NCBI RefSeq assembly: GCF_022919575.1
Contig: NZ_CP095071.1
Coordinates: forward strand, 4,226,001-4,290,000
Reading direction: 5' to 3'
DNA length: 64,000 bases
Origin: Gracilibacillus salinarum
GTDB lineage: Bacteria > Bacillota > Bacilli > Bacillales > Amphibacillaceae
The first letter of the stretch is position 1. The number at the start of each line of letters is the position of its first letter. Under the pieces are notes generated by a model that made no database searches, was not told the origin of the DNA, and saw only the letters and a program-made list of their open reading frames with translations. The translations under genes and the position numbers were made by a program. Shown here piece after piece: positions 16,773 to 25,236 of this stretch.

Positions 16773-17483
16773 TTATTTAATGGTAAATAATTTTAATAAC
16801 TGTGGACGATAGATTTGTTCAATTTTATGCATTTCTTTGTAGAGTTCAGGTAAGTGTTTATTTGTCCCGGATGCATCGTGTCTTCTAAAGTTAGTTAGTA
16901 CTTCATCTAAATAATGAAATTTATAGCCTTTTACAATTAATCGATACCACATTTCGTAATCTTGTGTGTAGCGATACTCTGGCTTGAATAAACCAAATTG
17001 ATCGAACAAATCTTTTTTCATCATAACGGTACAACCGTTCACAATATTCGTCAGCAAAAAGCGTTTATAAAATTCTGCGTCGTCCTGTAATCGATAACCT
17101 CCCCATTTCATAGTTACATTGTTTTGATTGTCAATAATATCAAAATTAGTAAAACTGATGACTGCCTGATTGTCTTGTGTAAATTTCATCTGTTTAGCAA
17201 TCTTCTCTGGATAAAACACATCATCAGAGCTGAGCCATACGATATAATCACCAGATGCCTCTTGTATGCCTCGGTTTAATGCAGTAGCCGTACCGCCATT
17301 TTCTTTCCTGATGTATGTTAATCGTTGGAGATAGGGGGTTATTTTTTCAGTATAAGAAGTTGATCCGTCATCAACCAAAATGATTTCCACGTTATGATAG
17401 GTTTGTGCTAATGCGCTCTCTATAGCCTGATCAACATAGGAACAGTTGTAGAACGGTATGATAATCGTTACTTTAGGATTCAT
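16773..17483 (-). CDS. Glycosyltransferase family 2
   Basis: 236 residues, GT-A fold. Motifs: VTIIIPFYNC at the start, VDDGS (UDP-binding Asp) near 37-41, the DXD-like SSDD at about 90, and NGCTVMMKK / YRYTQDYEMWYRL towards the acceptor site. It uses a nucleotide-sugar to extend a surface glycan. GGAGGG lies 6 nt before ATG 17483. Its first codons overlap the end of the upstream epimerase gene by 11 bp, indicating translational coupling, and the sulfotransferase follows 40 bp later. Confidence 0.9.
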   Translation of the reverse strand: MNPKVTIIIPFYNCSYVDQAIESALAQTYHNVEIILVDDGSTSYTEKITPYLQRLTYIRKENGGTATALNRGIQEASGDYIVWLSSDDVFYPEKIAKQMKFTQDNQAVISFTNFDIIDNQNNVTMKWGGYRLQDDAEFYKRFLLTNIVNGCTVMMKKDLFDQFGLFKPEYRYTQDYEMWYRLIVKGYKFHYLDEVLTNFRRHDASGTNKHLPELYKEMHKIEQIYRPQLLKLFTIK

Positions 17484-18435
17484 CTGTATCCCTCCTTAAA
17501 TTATCCATGTTATCGAATGACGATGAGAAGCGTTTCCGGTAATAATCAAGTGTATCTGCTAAAGATGTTCTAAGTGGTATGGCAGGTTTCCAACCTAGCT
17601 CATGTAAACGGTCAGGAGTTGCTACTGGTTGAATGTCTGTTTGATCGGCAGTCGTAGAACCGATCTGGAAATTACTTGTCGTCATCGATTGAAAAACTTT
17701 CGTGATTTCAAGGAGTGACCGGTTTTTTCCGGTTGTGACATTGTAGGTGTCACCAGCAGCTCCTTTTTCTAGCAGAAGATGATATGCTGTAATCGCATCA
17801 CGGACATCAAGGAAATCGCGCTGTGCTTGTAGATTAATAGTAAGTGAAGGGAGATTGTTCGTGTTCGTACTTTCCGTTTCTGCCAGTTTATCTGCGATGA
17901 TCGAACAGACACCATGAGAAGGACCTGGACCGATCAAGTTGGTAGGATTAGCAATGACAATTTCCATGTTGTATAACGGTACCCATGACTGAGCAAGCAG
18001 GCTCTGTAATGTTTTGCTTACACCATATGGATGCTTCAACGTATTCATAGATAACGGATCAAACTGTAACGTAGATCCAGCGACAACTATCCGGCATAGA
18101 GGAACGACTTCTCTAATAGCTTCCAAAAGATATAAAGTAGCAAGCAAATTAGTTTCTATTGATTGGACAGGATTCTTCCAGGAATGACTAACATTGTTTT
18201 GCCCAGCTAAATGTAATACGTAATCAGGCTTCGTATTAGTTATCAATTGTTTAACCTGTTCCTGCTTAGTTAGATTACACTTGATCCAGTTCATCTCCAG
18301 TTGATTTGCTGTATGAGAAACAGCAGTTATGTCAAAACCTTTTTCTTGAAAATAACGACAGGCATGCTGTCCGGTGAATCCACTAGCCCCGGTAATAAGC
18401 AACTTTTTGTTATTTGTCACGGTAATCCATTCCAA
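17473..18435 (-). CDS. NAD-dependent epimerase/dehydratase (GDP-mannose 4,6-dehydratase / RmlB-like SDR)
   Basis: 320 residues, extended short-chain dehydrogenase. Cofactor motif TGASGFTG near 15-22 and the catalytic YGVSK dyad near 137-141; Ser/Thr of AGSTLQF supplies the third catalytic residue. Overall it is closest to the GDP-4-keto-6-deoxymannose reductase and GDP-mannose dehydratase branch, but several groups share these features. It is first in the minus-strand unit with the GT2 and sulfotransferase genes and would make the activated sugar they use. The start is uncertain: ATG 18435 has only a weak ribosome site, and GTG five codons later is an alternative. Confidence 0.8.
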   Translation of the reverse strand: MEWITVTNNKKLLITGASGFTGQHACRYFQEKGFDITAVSHTANQLEMNWIKCNLTKQEQVKQLITNTKPDYVLHLAGQNNVSHSWKNPVQSIETNLLATLYLLEAIREVVPLCRIVVAGSTLQFDPLSMNTLKHPYGVSKTLQSLLAQSWVPLYNMEIVIANPTNLIGPGPSHGVCSIIADKLAETESTNTNNLPSLTINLQAQRDFLDVRDAITAYHLLLEKGAAGDTYNVTTGKNRSLLEITKVFQSMTTSNFQIGSTTADQTDIQPVATPDRLHELGWKPAIPLRTSLADTLDYYRKRFSSSFDNMDNLRRDTDES

Positions 18436-18689
18436 TCTTCGTGATCACATGATATTAGCAGCCGATGCCACAGCTTGATTCGTTCCATTATCAGACCGCC
18501 ATTTAGTCGATCACTTTGTGTAGTGCTATCTTATGCTTGATCACCGTTATTGCTGTAGGCAGATAAACTCGTTCATTAATAAAAAGGCATTACGACAGAG
18601 TAAAAATAATTGCTATCCAAACAATTATGAAAGAATTCGCATAAGATTGAAGAGGGAGAATAATTCGAAGAGAAATAAGGAGATGTCCT

Positions 18690-19928
18690 ATGAAAATCTT
18701 ATTGGCCACATTTTGGGCTGTTCCTCATGTCGGTGGTGTGTGGAATTATATGATGCAATTAAGAGATCGCTATGAACAACAAGGCCATCAAGTCGATCTG
18801 ATGGGGTTCAATGAGGGGAATACGATCGTTCATATATGGAATCAGCAAAGGAAGGTAGAGAAGAATGCCATAGAGGATGAAATAGAGACAGAATTTGCGA
18901 ATCGCAAGAAGCAATTACCGGTTATCCAGCAAGATCCATATGTTAGATATTATGAGTTACATCGCTGCATATACGAAATTGCTGCACGCAAGCTGGATAT
19001 TACGCATTATGATTTGATTCATACCCAGGATGTCATATCCAGTGCTTGTATAAACCGGATCAGACCACGTACGATTCCTCAGGTTTCCAGTATTCATGGC
19101 TCGGCCGCCGAAGAATTGAAGGATGCCGTTACAAGAATTTTTAAATCACCTACAGCGGAAATTGCTTGTCGTTATTTTGATGAAATGGAAAGAGAAGGGG
19201 CAATGGCTGCTGAATATACCATCGTTGCTAATCATTGGTTAAAAAGAATTTTTATGAAAGAATATCAAGTACCTAAAAATAAACTCCGAGTGCTTCATTA
19301 TGGCTATGACATTGATTCTTTTATACGGAAAATGGCGATAAAATCGGAGATCGATCGACCTGTAGATCAGAAGCTGATTTTGTTCACAGGCAGAATTATA
19401 GAAAAGAAAGGTGTCTATGATTTGGTAGAGGCGTTACATTTATTAAAAAAGAAAAATGATAACTGGATTTGCTGGATAGTTGGGGATGGACCTGACCGGA
19501 ATAATGTACAAGAAAAGGTGAAACAATATGATTTACAAGAGGAAATTCATTTTTTTGGAAATCGTCAAGATATTCCATATTTGCTATCCTTAGCCGATAT
19601 TTATGTTCTGCCGAGTCAATTGGATAATCAGCCACTGTCCATCATTGAGGCGCAACTGGCTGGGAAAGCAATCATCACCAGTGACGCTGGAGGGCTTCCT
19701 GAAATGGTCAAGGATGGTAAAACAGGTTTGATTGCAAATACGGGTAATCCTCAACACTTATGTGAGCAATTGAAAAGATTATTGGAAGATTCGTTATTAA
19801 CGGAACATCTAGGAAAGAACGTAAAAGAATGGGCGTTAAAACATTGGAGAATGGACAAAGCAATCAAGAAGGTATTTCGTATTTATCAGGAAGCAATCAA
19901 AAAAAGAGCGCATACCCATCCCGAATAA
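18690..19928 (+). CDS. Glycosyltransferase family 4 (GT-B fold), second copy
   Basis: 412 residues. The N-terminal lobe starts MKILLATFWAVPHVGGVWNY, the glycine-rich acceptor loop of GT4 enzymes; the C-terminal lobe contains LFTGRIIEKKGVYDLVEAL, WIVGDGPDR and the donor site PSQLDNQPLSIIEAQLAGKAIITSDAGGLPE. AAGGAG precedes ATG 18690 at good spacing. It is divergent from the epimerase gene at 18435, the 250-bp gap between them holding no other supportable feature. It belongs to the same surface-glycan region but is transcribed alone. It differs from the GT4 at 14742, so at least two different linkages are made here. Confidence 0.9.
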   Translation: MKILLATFWAVPHVGGVWNYMMQLRDRYEQQGHQVDLMGFNEGNTIVHIWNQQRKVEKNAIEDEIETEFANRKKQLPVIQQDPYVRYYELHRCIYEIAARKLDITHYDLIHTQDVISSACINRIRPRTIPQVSSIHGSAAEELKDAVTRIFKSPTAEIACRYFDEMEREGAMAAEYTIVANHWLKRIFMKEYQVPKNKLRVLHYGYDIDSFIRKMAIKSEIDRPVDQKLILFTGRIIEKKGVYDLVEALHLLKKKNDNWICWIVGDGPDRNNVQEKVKQYDLQEEIHFFGNRQDIPYLLSLADIYVLPSQLDNQPLSIIEAQLAGKAIITSDAGGLPEMVKDGKTGLIANTGNPQHLCEQLKRLLEDSLLTEHLGKNVKEWALKHWRMDKAIKKVFRIYQEAIKKRAHTHPE

Positions 19929-20093
19929 AGAAAGCTAACAAATTATTTCTATTTGCAATGATGGAAATATTTTCGTTTAAGTATATGGTTTCAACATCAA
20001 ATTTGGTTCCTCTTTGATAGTATATTTATTCGACTTTCCTTTTTTTTGCAATAGGAAAATTAGCAGTCAAGAAGCACGACGTAACGAGATAAG

Positions 20094-20620
20094 GAAAGGA
20101 AGCAAAAGTAGATAGCGATGCCACGAGATTTGTATCGTTTAGCGAGAAAGGAGCCAAAAGTGGGAAGCGGTCATCAAAGATTTGTATCGTATAGCGAGAA
20201 AGGAGCCAAAAGTGGGAAGCGGTCATCAAAGATTTGTATCGTATAGCGAGAAAGGGAACAAAAGTGGGGAGCAGTCATCAAAGATTTGTATCGTTTAGCA
20301 AGAAAGGGAACAAAAGTGGGAAGCGGTCATCAAAGATTTGTATTGTTTAGCGAGAAAGGGAACAAAAGTGGGAAGCGGTCATCAAAGATTTGTCTCGTTT
20401 AGCAAGAAAGGGAACAAAAGTGGTGAGCGGTCATCAAAGATTTGTCTCGTTTAGCGAGAAAGGGAACAAAAGTGGGAAGCGGTTATCAAAGATTTGTCTC
20501 GTTTAGTGAGAAAGGGAACAAAAGTGGGAAGCGGTCATCAAAGATTTGTATTGTTTAGCGAGAAAGGGAACAAAAGTGGGAAGCTGTCATCAAAGATTTG
20601 TAGTGTTTAAAAGAAAGAGG
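20094..20620. repeat. Tandem array T1, ten 52-bp units
   Basis: Units containing CAAAAGTGGGAAGCGGTCAT and GATTTGTATCG recur exactly every 52 bp: the TGTATCG-type heptamer is at 20131, 20183, 20235, 20287, 20339, 20391, 20443, 20495, 20547 and 20599. The first unit is degenerate and the last is aberrant (TGTAGTGTTTAAAAG, then GAAAGAGGACAAAA). No unique spacers, so not CRISPR; 52 is not a multiple of 3 and no protein runs through it. The array lies in the ~1-kb gap between the GT4 and GalE-like genes and directly abuts repeat R4. A second array with the same unit and terminus is T2 at 51741-52270. Confidence 0.95.
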
Positions 20621-20637
20621 ACAAAAAGTCTCACTTT

Positions 20638-20780
20638 ATCACGGTGCTAACCGTCTGTGAGACTCCTACTTCAAGTATCACAAAGAAACTAAGTGGGAGT
20701 AAACGGACACTAACACCCTGATAAGTTTCGCTAATGATCAGTAGGGGCAAAAACCTCCACTGATCAAAGTCTCACTTTAT
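20638..20780 (+). repeat. Dispersed two-hairpin repeat R, copy R4
   Basis: From ATCACGGTGCTAACCGTC to AAAGTCTCACTTTAT. The first stem is shortened, the second pairs GATCAGT with ACTGATC. The 14 bases just before it (AAGTCTCACTTTAT) equal the 3' end of the R family, as if the tail of a previous copy remained head-to-tail. Confidence 0.88.
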
Positions 20781-20842
20781 CTAATAGGTTAGGAAATTAT
20801 AAATAGAGAAGCGCGAATAAGTGAAAATCCAGTATGTACCAG

Positions 20843-20903
20843 GCATAAGGAAAAACTTCGGCACTCGCTAATAGACGAGTTGAATGCCGAAGTTTTTCTT
20901 ATG
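20843..20903. terminator. Long hairpin terminator of the sugar-nucleotide operon
   Basis: CATAAGGAAAAACTTCGGCA (20843-20862) pairs with TGCCGAAGTTTTTCTTATG (20885-20903). It is placed just beyond the stop of the minus-strand GalE-like gene at 20923. Confidence 0.8.
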
Positions 20904-20922
20904 TGTTCATTTTGCAGACTAT

Positions 20923-21855
20923 TTAATTATCCGTATTCTCCGTTATAGGTTGATAATAGGAATACGTGTATTGAATGCCTTGAGCTATTTCTGTATTTGG
21001 TTTCCAGTTCAATAAGTCATAAGCTTTTTGGTTGGCGAGACAGCTATGTTTGATGTCGCCTTTCCTTCCTGCTTTATGAACCGTGTCGAGCGGTTTGTTG
21101 TGCAGTGAAGAGAGCGATGCAACCAATTGATTAATGGATGTCCGTTTACCAGTGCTTATTTGTACCATTCCGTTCTGTTCGCTTGTCATAGCTGCGATAT
21201 TAGCTTGCACTACGTCATCAACATAAACAAAATCACGAGATTGTTCGCCATCTCCATGAATCATTAATGGTTGTTCATTTCTGATTTTTTCCATGAACAC
21301 AGCTATCACACCTCCTTCGCCCTTTGCGGTCTGACGGGGGCCGTAAACATTTCCGTAGCGTAGAATAATAAATGGCAGCTGATACAATTGGTGAAATAGT
21401 TGTATATAGGATTCAGCACTTAATTTGGAAATTCCGTAATAGGAAAACGGTGTGGCAGGATCTGATTCTGTAATGAATGTCTTCTGTAAATTACCGTAAA
21501 CTGCGGAAGTGGAGGAGAAGATGAATTTTTGTACTTTTGCATCGTTGCATGCCTTTAATAATTGTATGGTTCCGTTAATATTCACATCAGCGTCAAATTT
21601 TGGATCTTCAATCGATCTTGTCACATCAGCTTGGGCGGCAAGGTGAAAAAGTATGTTTGGTTTTTCTTCCCTGATCAGGTCGCCTGTTTGATCACTACGA
21701 ATATCAAGGTGGTGGAAAGTAGCCTGAGGATGCAAATACGATCTTTTTCCAGAAGATAAATCATCGATGACGTGCACTTCATGATGTTGTTGTATTAAAT
21801 AGTCGACAAGGTGAGATCCGATAAATCCTGCTCCACCCGTTACGAATGTCTTCAT
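20923..21855 (-). CDS. NAD-dependent sugar-nucleotide epimerase (GalE/WbpP-like)
   Basis: 310 residues, extended SDR. TGGAGFIGSH at residues 6-15 binds NAD; SSTSAVYG and the YYGISK dyad form the active site; the NVYGPRQ and RDFVYVDDVV segments are typical of UDP-glucose or UDP-GlcNAc 4-epimerases. It interconverts a UDP-hexose and its C4 epimer for polysaccharide assembly. It is the last gene of the minus-strand run from 24895, separated from the RmlD-like gene by 151 bp, so it could have its own promoter. A terminator hairpin follows at 20843. Confidence 0.88.
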   Translation of the reverse strand: MKTFVTGGAGFIGSHLVDYLIQQHHEVHVIDDLSSGKRSYLHPQATFHHLDIRSDQTGDLIREEKPNILFHLAAQADVTRSIEDPKFDADVNINGTIQLLKACNDAKVQKFIFSSTSAVYGNLQKTFITESDPATPFSYYGISKLSAESYIQLFHQLYQLPFIILRYGNVYGPRQTAKGEGGVIAVFMEKIRNEQPLMIHGDGEQSRDFVYVDDVVQANIAAMTSEQNGMVQISTGKRTSINQLVASLSSLHNKPLDTVHKAGRKGDIKHSCLANQKAYDLLNWKPNTEIAQGIQYTYSYYQPITENTDN

Positions 21856-21974
21856 GATAAACCCAACTCCCTATTTCTAGATATCATAGTGTATGAGATA
21901 GAAGGGAGAGGGGTATTGGACAATCACCCAATGTCATTTAAATAGTACTTATATAGTGATTCGCCTTGTCCATT

Positions 21975-22823
21975 TTATTGGCGATTATATAGTAAATGGT
22001 TTTGTTCCATCCATTCTTTCATGTCTAGAAGCATGTTCTCATAGCAGGGTACTTCATAACTGAAATCGCTACGGTTACTTTTAACGGTGCGATCCAGCTT
22101 GTTTTGGTCATCGGCAATGATTTTTACGTCCTGTTTATCGAAAATATCCTGGATCATTTTTAACAGTGTGTATTTTGAAACTTTCTGTTTGGCGCCGACA
22201 TGTATTAATCCAGTTATCTCTTTTTCTATCATGACGTCGATCGCTTTTGCTAGTTCTAATGTTGTCACACCGTTCCATAAGACCTTCTCAAATCCTTTAA
22301 TTTGACCTTGCTGTTTCATAAACCAGAGAAATAACCCCTGACCGTCCTCTTTTAATTCAGGACCAATAATTGATGTGCGTATGGTTAAGTGATTATCCTG
22401 CTTGATTTCCCCTAGTTTTTTTGACTGTGCATAAATCGTTGTGCCATCCGCTTCATCATCCTCTGTGTAATTGCCTTTCTTTCCAGAAAATACACAATCA
22501 GTACTCAGATGGATCAGTTTACTTTGATATCTGTCCGCTAATTTGGCAATTTGATAGGGAAGGATGCTGTTTATTTGATGAGCCATCTCTGGATTATTCT
22601 CTGCATATTCAATTAAAACACCGATACAGTTAATGATGAAATCAGGTTTGATAATATCGATTATTTCTTCTAGTCTTGTAGAATTCGTTACATCTAAATA
22701 GATGCTATCTTTGTCTGCCTTATTTCTCGATGTATAAAAAACTTGGAAGTTGCTTTTCTGCATAAAGTAATGTGTAATAACATGGCCTGCCATACCATGA
22801 CCGCCAAGGACTAACAGTTTCAT
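21975..22823 (-). CDS. RmlD-like 4-keto-sugar reductase for a UDP-N-acetyl-6-deoxy-L-hexose
   Basis: 282 residues from ATG 22823; AAGGGAGG lies upstream and the gap to the previous stop is one base. Cofactor motif LGGHGMAG near residue 5-12, catalytic YAQSK dyad near 133-137 and LIHLSTDCVFSGKKG block, as in RmlD and the N-terminal half of CapF/FnlB. It lacks the C-terminal cupin domain that makes CapF about 370 residues long, so it is more like the RmlD-type reductase of the UDP-L-QuiNAc route than the FucNAc enzyme. It is the middle step between the 4,6-dehydratase/5-epimerase and the 2-epimerase encoded upstream. Confidence 0.85.
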   Translation of the reverse strand: MKLLVLGGHGMAGHVITHYFMQKSNFQVFYTSRNKADKDSIYLDVTNSTRLEEIIDIIKPDFIINCIGVLIEYAENNPEMAHQINSILPYQIAKLADRYQSKLIHLSTDCVFSGKKGNYTEDDEADGTTIYAQSKKLGEIKQDNHLTIRTSIIGPELKEDGQGLFLWFMKQQGQIKGFEKVLWNGVTTLELAKAIDVMIEKEITGLIHVGAKQKVSKYTLLKMIQDIFDKQDVKIIADDQNKLDRTVKSNRSDFSYEVPCYENMLLDMKEWMEQNHLLYNRQ

Positions 22824-22824
22824 G

Positions 22825-23811
22825 TTAGATGAACCTCCCTTTAGCGAGCATTGCATGAATCTCTTTTTTTGACATTAAATCTTTGCTCGAATTATAGTTT
22901 GCAAGGTTAGTAGATGGATAATCCTTATAATGCTCTTGTAAACCATCGATGTGAATAAATGGTAAAATAACGAAATATTCTTCATCATAGGTGATGGCTG
23001 TTTGGCTTTCGTTATCAGACAACAATAATTCGTGGATTTTTTCACCAGGTCTTGTTCCGATTACTTCGATAGCAATATCTTTTCTGTTTGAAGCGTCAAT
23101 TAACACTTGTGCAATGTCGAGAATTTTACATGCTGGCATTTTCATCACAAATATCTCGCCACCGATACTTTCTGCTGTAGCTTTAAAAACAAGCCGAATC
23201 GCATCTTCAATAGTTAAGAAAAAACGAGTCATATTTAAATCGGTAATACCGATTTTTCCTTTTTCTTTCATGTGTTTTTTCAAAACATGAATGACGCTGC
23301 CGTTAGTTCCGAGCACATTACCACCACGAATACAGACGAACTGGGTTGCGCTATTTAAGGTGTTGGCATGAATGATAAGACGTTCGCCCATTGCTTTCGA
23401 CAATCCATAGAAATTAAAGGGATTTGCGGCTTTGTCTGTAGAGATGTATAACACTTTTTTGACGCCACACTCGATGGCAGCGTCAATGACGTTCTGTGTA
23501 CCGTGAACATTTGTTTTTAATGCCTCAAGTGGTTGATATTCACAAACGGGAACATGCTTCAGTGCGGCAAGATGGAAGAGATAATCAACACCCTGGCACG
23601 CTTCGGTTAACGCATCTTTTTCTCTAATATCTCCAATGACAAATTTCAATAACGGGTGATTATCGAATTCTTGTTGCATCGTAAATTGACTTGATTCATT
23701 TCGAGAATAGATTCGGATTTCTTTTGGTTCAAATAAAATCAGCTGACGTACCAATTCATATCCCCATGAACCAGTACCGCCTGTAATCAGTATCGTTTGA
23801 TCTTTAAACAT
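22825..23811 (-). CDS. UDP-GlcNAc 4,6-dehydratase/5-epimerase (CapE/FnlA/WbjB-like)
   Basis: 328 residues. ILITGGTGSWG at the N-terminus binds NADP; STDKA and the FYGLSKAMGE catalytic dyad, the CIRGGNVLGTNGSV loop and the LTIEDAIRLV segment are typical of the CapE/FnlA group, which converts UDP-GlcNAc into UDP-2-acetamido-2,6-dideoxy-4-keto-L-hexoses. GGGAGG precedes ATG 23811. The start overlaps the end of the 2-epimerase gene by 8 bp and the stop is one base from the RmlD-like start, so the three are tightly co-translated. This is the committed step of the pathway. Confidence 0.92.
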   Translation of the reverse strand: MFKDQTILITGGTGSWGYELVRQLILFEPKEIRIYSRNESSQFTMQQEFDNHPLLKFVIGDIREKDALTEACQGVDYLFHLAALKHVPVCEYQPLEALKTNVHGTQNVIDAAIECGVKKVLYISTDKAANPFNFYGLSKAMGERLIIHANTLNSATQFVCIRGGNVLGTNGSVIHVLKKHMKEKGKIGITDLNMTRFFLTIEDAIRLVFKATAESIGGEIFVMKMPACKILDIAQVLIDASNRKDIAIEVIGTRPGEKIHELLLSDNESQTAITYDEEYFVILPFIHIDGLQEHYKDYPSTNLANYNSSKDLMSKKEIHAMLAKGRFI

Positions 23812-24895
23812 AATTCATGCCTCCCATGACAATCTTAATTACTTTATCTGATACACTGCGGTGATCATAACCTTCTGGAAAAGTCCAATCTCGTGATTGT
23901 TTGATCATTACGCGAGTTGACTGAGCGATTTGTTGTGCATCGATGCCAGACAACATGTTACTGCCACATTCGATGGTTTCAGGTCTTTCGGTTGTTTTTC
24001 GGATTGTTACGGTAGGAATGTGAAATAAACAACATTCTTCTTGTACCGTGCCACTGTCGGTTAAGGCACAAAGACAATTTTTCTCTAATTTGACAAAATC
24101 AAAGAATCCGAATGGCTCATGAAATTCAACGAGGGGATGTTCAGGTAATCCCGAGCTTGCTTCGATACGTGATCGCGTTCTTGGGTGCACGCTGCAAATT
24201 ATTTTCTTTTGAAAAATATCTGCAACCATATTCAATCCTTTGAGTATTTCTGCTAATTTATCTGCATGGTCTACATTTTCCGCTCGATGAAATGTTGCTA
24301 GAAAATAACCGTCTTTCTTTAGTTGCAGCCGGTCAAGTATGGTGCTTTGTTCAATCTTTGCCCGGTTATGCTCTAATACTTCATATATAGGGTTGCCGGA
24401 TAGAAAGACACGGTTTGGTTGTATTCCTTCTCTTAGAAGATTTTCTTTACTGTTGGGGGTGTAAGGCAGATTGCAACTAGAGACAGCATCGATGATTCGT
24501 CGATTCTTTTCTTCCGGTACTTCCAAATCAAAACAGCGGTTCCCCGCTTCCATATGGACAACAGGAATCCCCATTCTTTCGGAAAGAATGGCGCTTAAAC
24601 CACTGTTGGTATCTCCTAAGACAAGGACTTTATCTGGTTTTTCCTTATGAATGATTTTTTCCAGATCTTGAAAGAGTAGAGATAATTGTTCACCTAATGT
24701 AAGCTGATTAGTACCTAATATATAATCCGGCTTACGCACATCTAACTCATCGAAAAAAACATCGTTAAGTGTTGCGGTAAAATTCTGACCGGTATGAACT
24801 AGGGTATGTTTGTCAGCAAATTGATCTAGCTTTTTTATAATAAGACTCAACCGGATAATTTCTGGTCTTGTACCTAATACAGTCATGATTTTCAA
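23804..24895 (-). CDS. UDP-N-acetylglucosamine 2-epimerase family (CapG/FnlC-like)
   Basis: 363 residues from TTG 24895, which lies 8 nt after GAAGGTG; a run of upstream in-frame codons to 25012 has no ribosome site and low-complexity, non-family sequence. Family motifs: MTVLGTRPEIIRL at the start, HTGQNF, VLVLGDTNSGLSA, HMEAGNRCFD, PEEKNRRIID, and the C-terminal DSGTVQEECC nucleotide-binding block. In L-FucNAc and L-QuiNAc pathways this enzyme performs the last C2 epimerisation. First gene of the minus-strand sugar-nucleotide operon; a bidirectional terminator lies upstream at 25061. Confidence 0.92.
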   Translation of the reverse strand: MKIMTVLGTRPEIIRLSLIIKKLDQFADKHTLVHTGQNFTATLNDVFFDELDVRKPDYILGTNQLTLGEQLSLLFQDLEKIIHKEKPDKVLVLGDTNSGLSAILSERMGIPVVHMEAGNRCFDLEVPEEKNRRIIDAVSSCNLPYTPNSKENLLREGIQPNRVFLSGNPIYEVLEHNRAKIEQSTILDRLQLKKDGYFLATFHRAENVDHADKLAEILKGLNMVADIFQKKIICSVHPRTRSRIEASSGLPEHPLVEFHEPFGFFDFVKLEKNCLCALTDSGTVQEECCLFHIPTVTIRKTTERPETIECGSNMLSGIDAQQIAQSTRVMIKQSRDWTFPEGYDHRSVSDKVIKIVMGGMNYV

Positions 24896-25060
24896 TTGCT
24901 TCACACCTTCTGATGACATACATCCATTTATTTTGTTAGTTGTTACATATTCTTTGTAATAACAATATGCTTGGATTGAAGAAATGCTGTAGGCATGAAT
25001 CGACATAAACAAAGAATCCTTTATATGCCTACAGAGATTTGGACTGGATCAAGTGTATGC

Positions 25061-25096
25061 GAAAAAAAGCCGCAGTGGTTACTGCGGCTTTTTTGT
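25061..25096. terminator. Intrinsic terminator, both orientations possible
   Basis: GCCGCAGT (25069-25076) pairs with ACTGCGGC (25081-25088) with an A-run before and a T-run after. It separates the SDR gene from the sugar-nucleotide operon, both on the minus strand. Confidence 0.8.
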
Positions 25097-25103
25097 AAGC
25101 AAT

Positions 25104-25205
25104 GAAAGTATATAAGTACAGTCGTAGAAGTAATCATGCTGAATAGGGAGATAGGTAGTTGTTTATTAATTAAGTCAATTCGGACCGGTTAGGGTTTGCC
25201 GGACT
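25104..25205. repeat. Repeat F without insertion (relative of the E2 flanks)
   Basis: The left part, with GTACAGTCGTAGAAGTAATC, matches the sequence left of E2 (29541-29594), and the right part, GTTGTTTATTAATTAAGTCA followed by an ACCGG/CCGG hairpin, matches the sequence right of E2 (30200-30250). Here the two halves are contiguous, apart from a few bases, so this looks like the unoccupied form of the site. Confidence 0.65.
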
Positions 25206-25236
25206 TTCTTATTAATGGGGATTCTTTTGGAAAAGT

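Noticed and set aside
18533..18775. 80-codon + strand ORF before the GT4 gene
   Set aside because: It overlaps the ribosome site and start of the glycosyltransferase and has no family features.
20094..20620. CRISPR array
   Set aside because: The repeats are contiguous 52-bp units without unique spacers and no cas gene is present; the same holds for 51741-52270.
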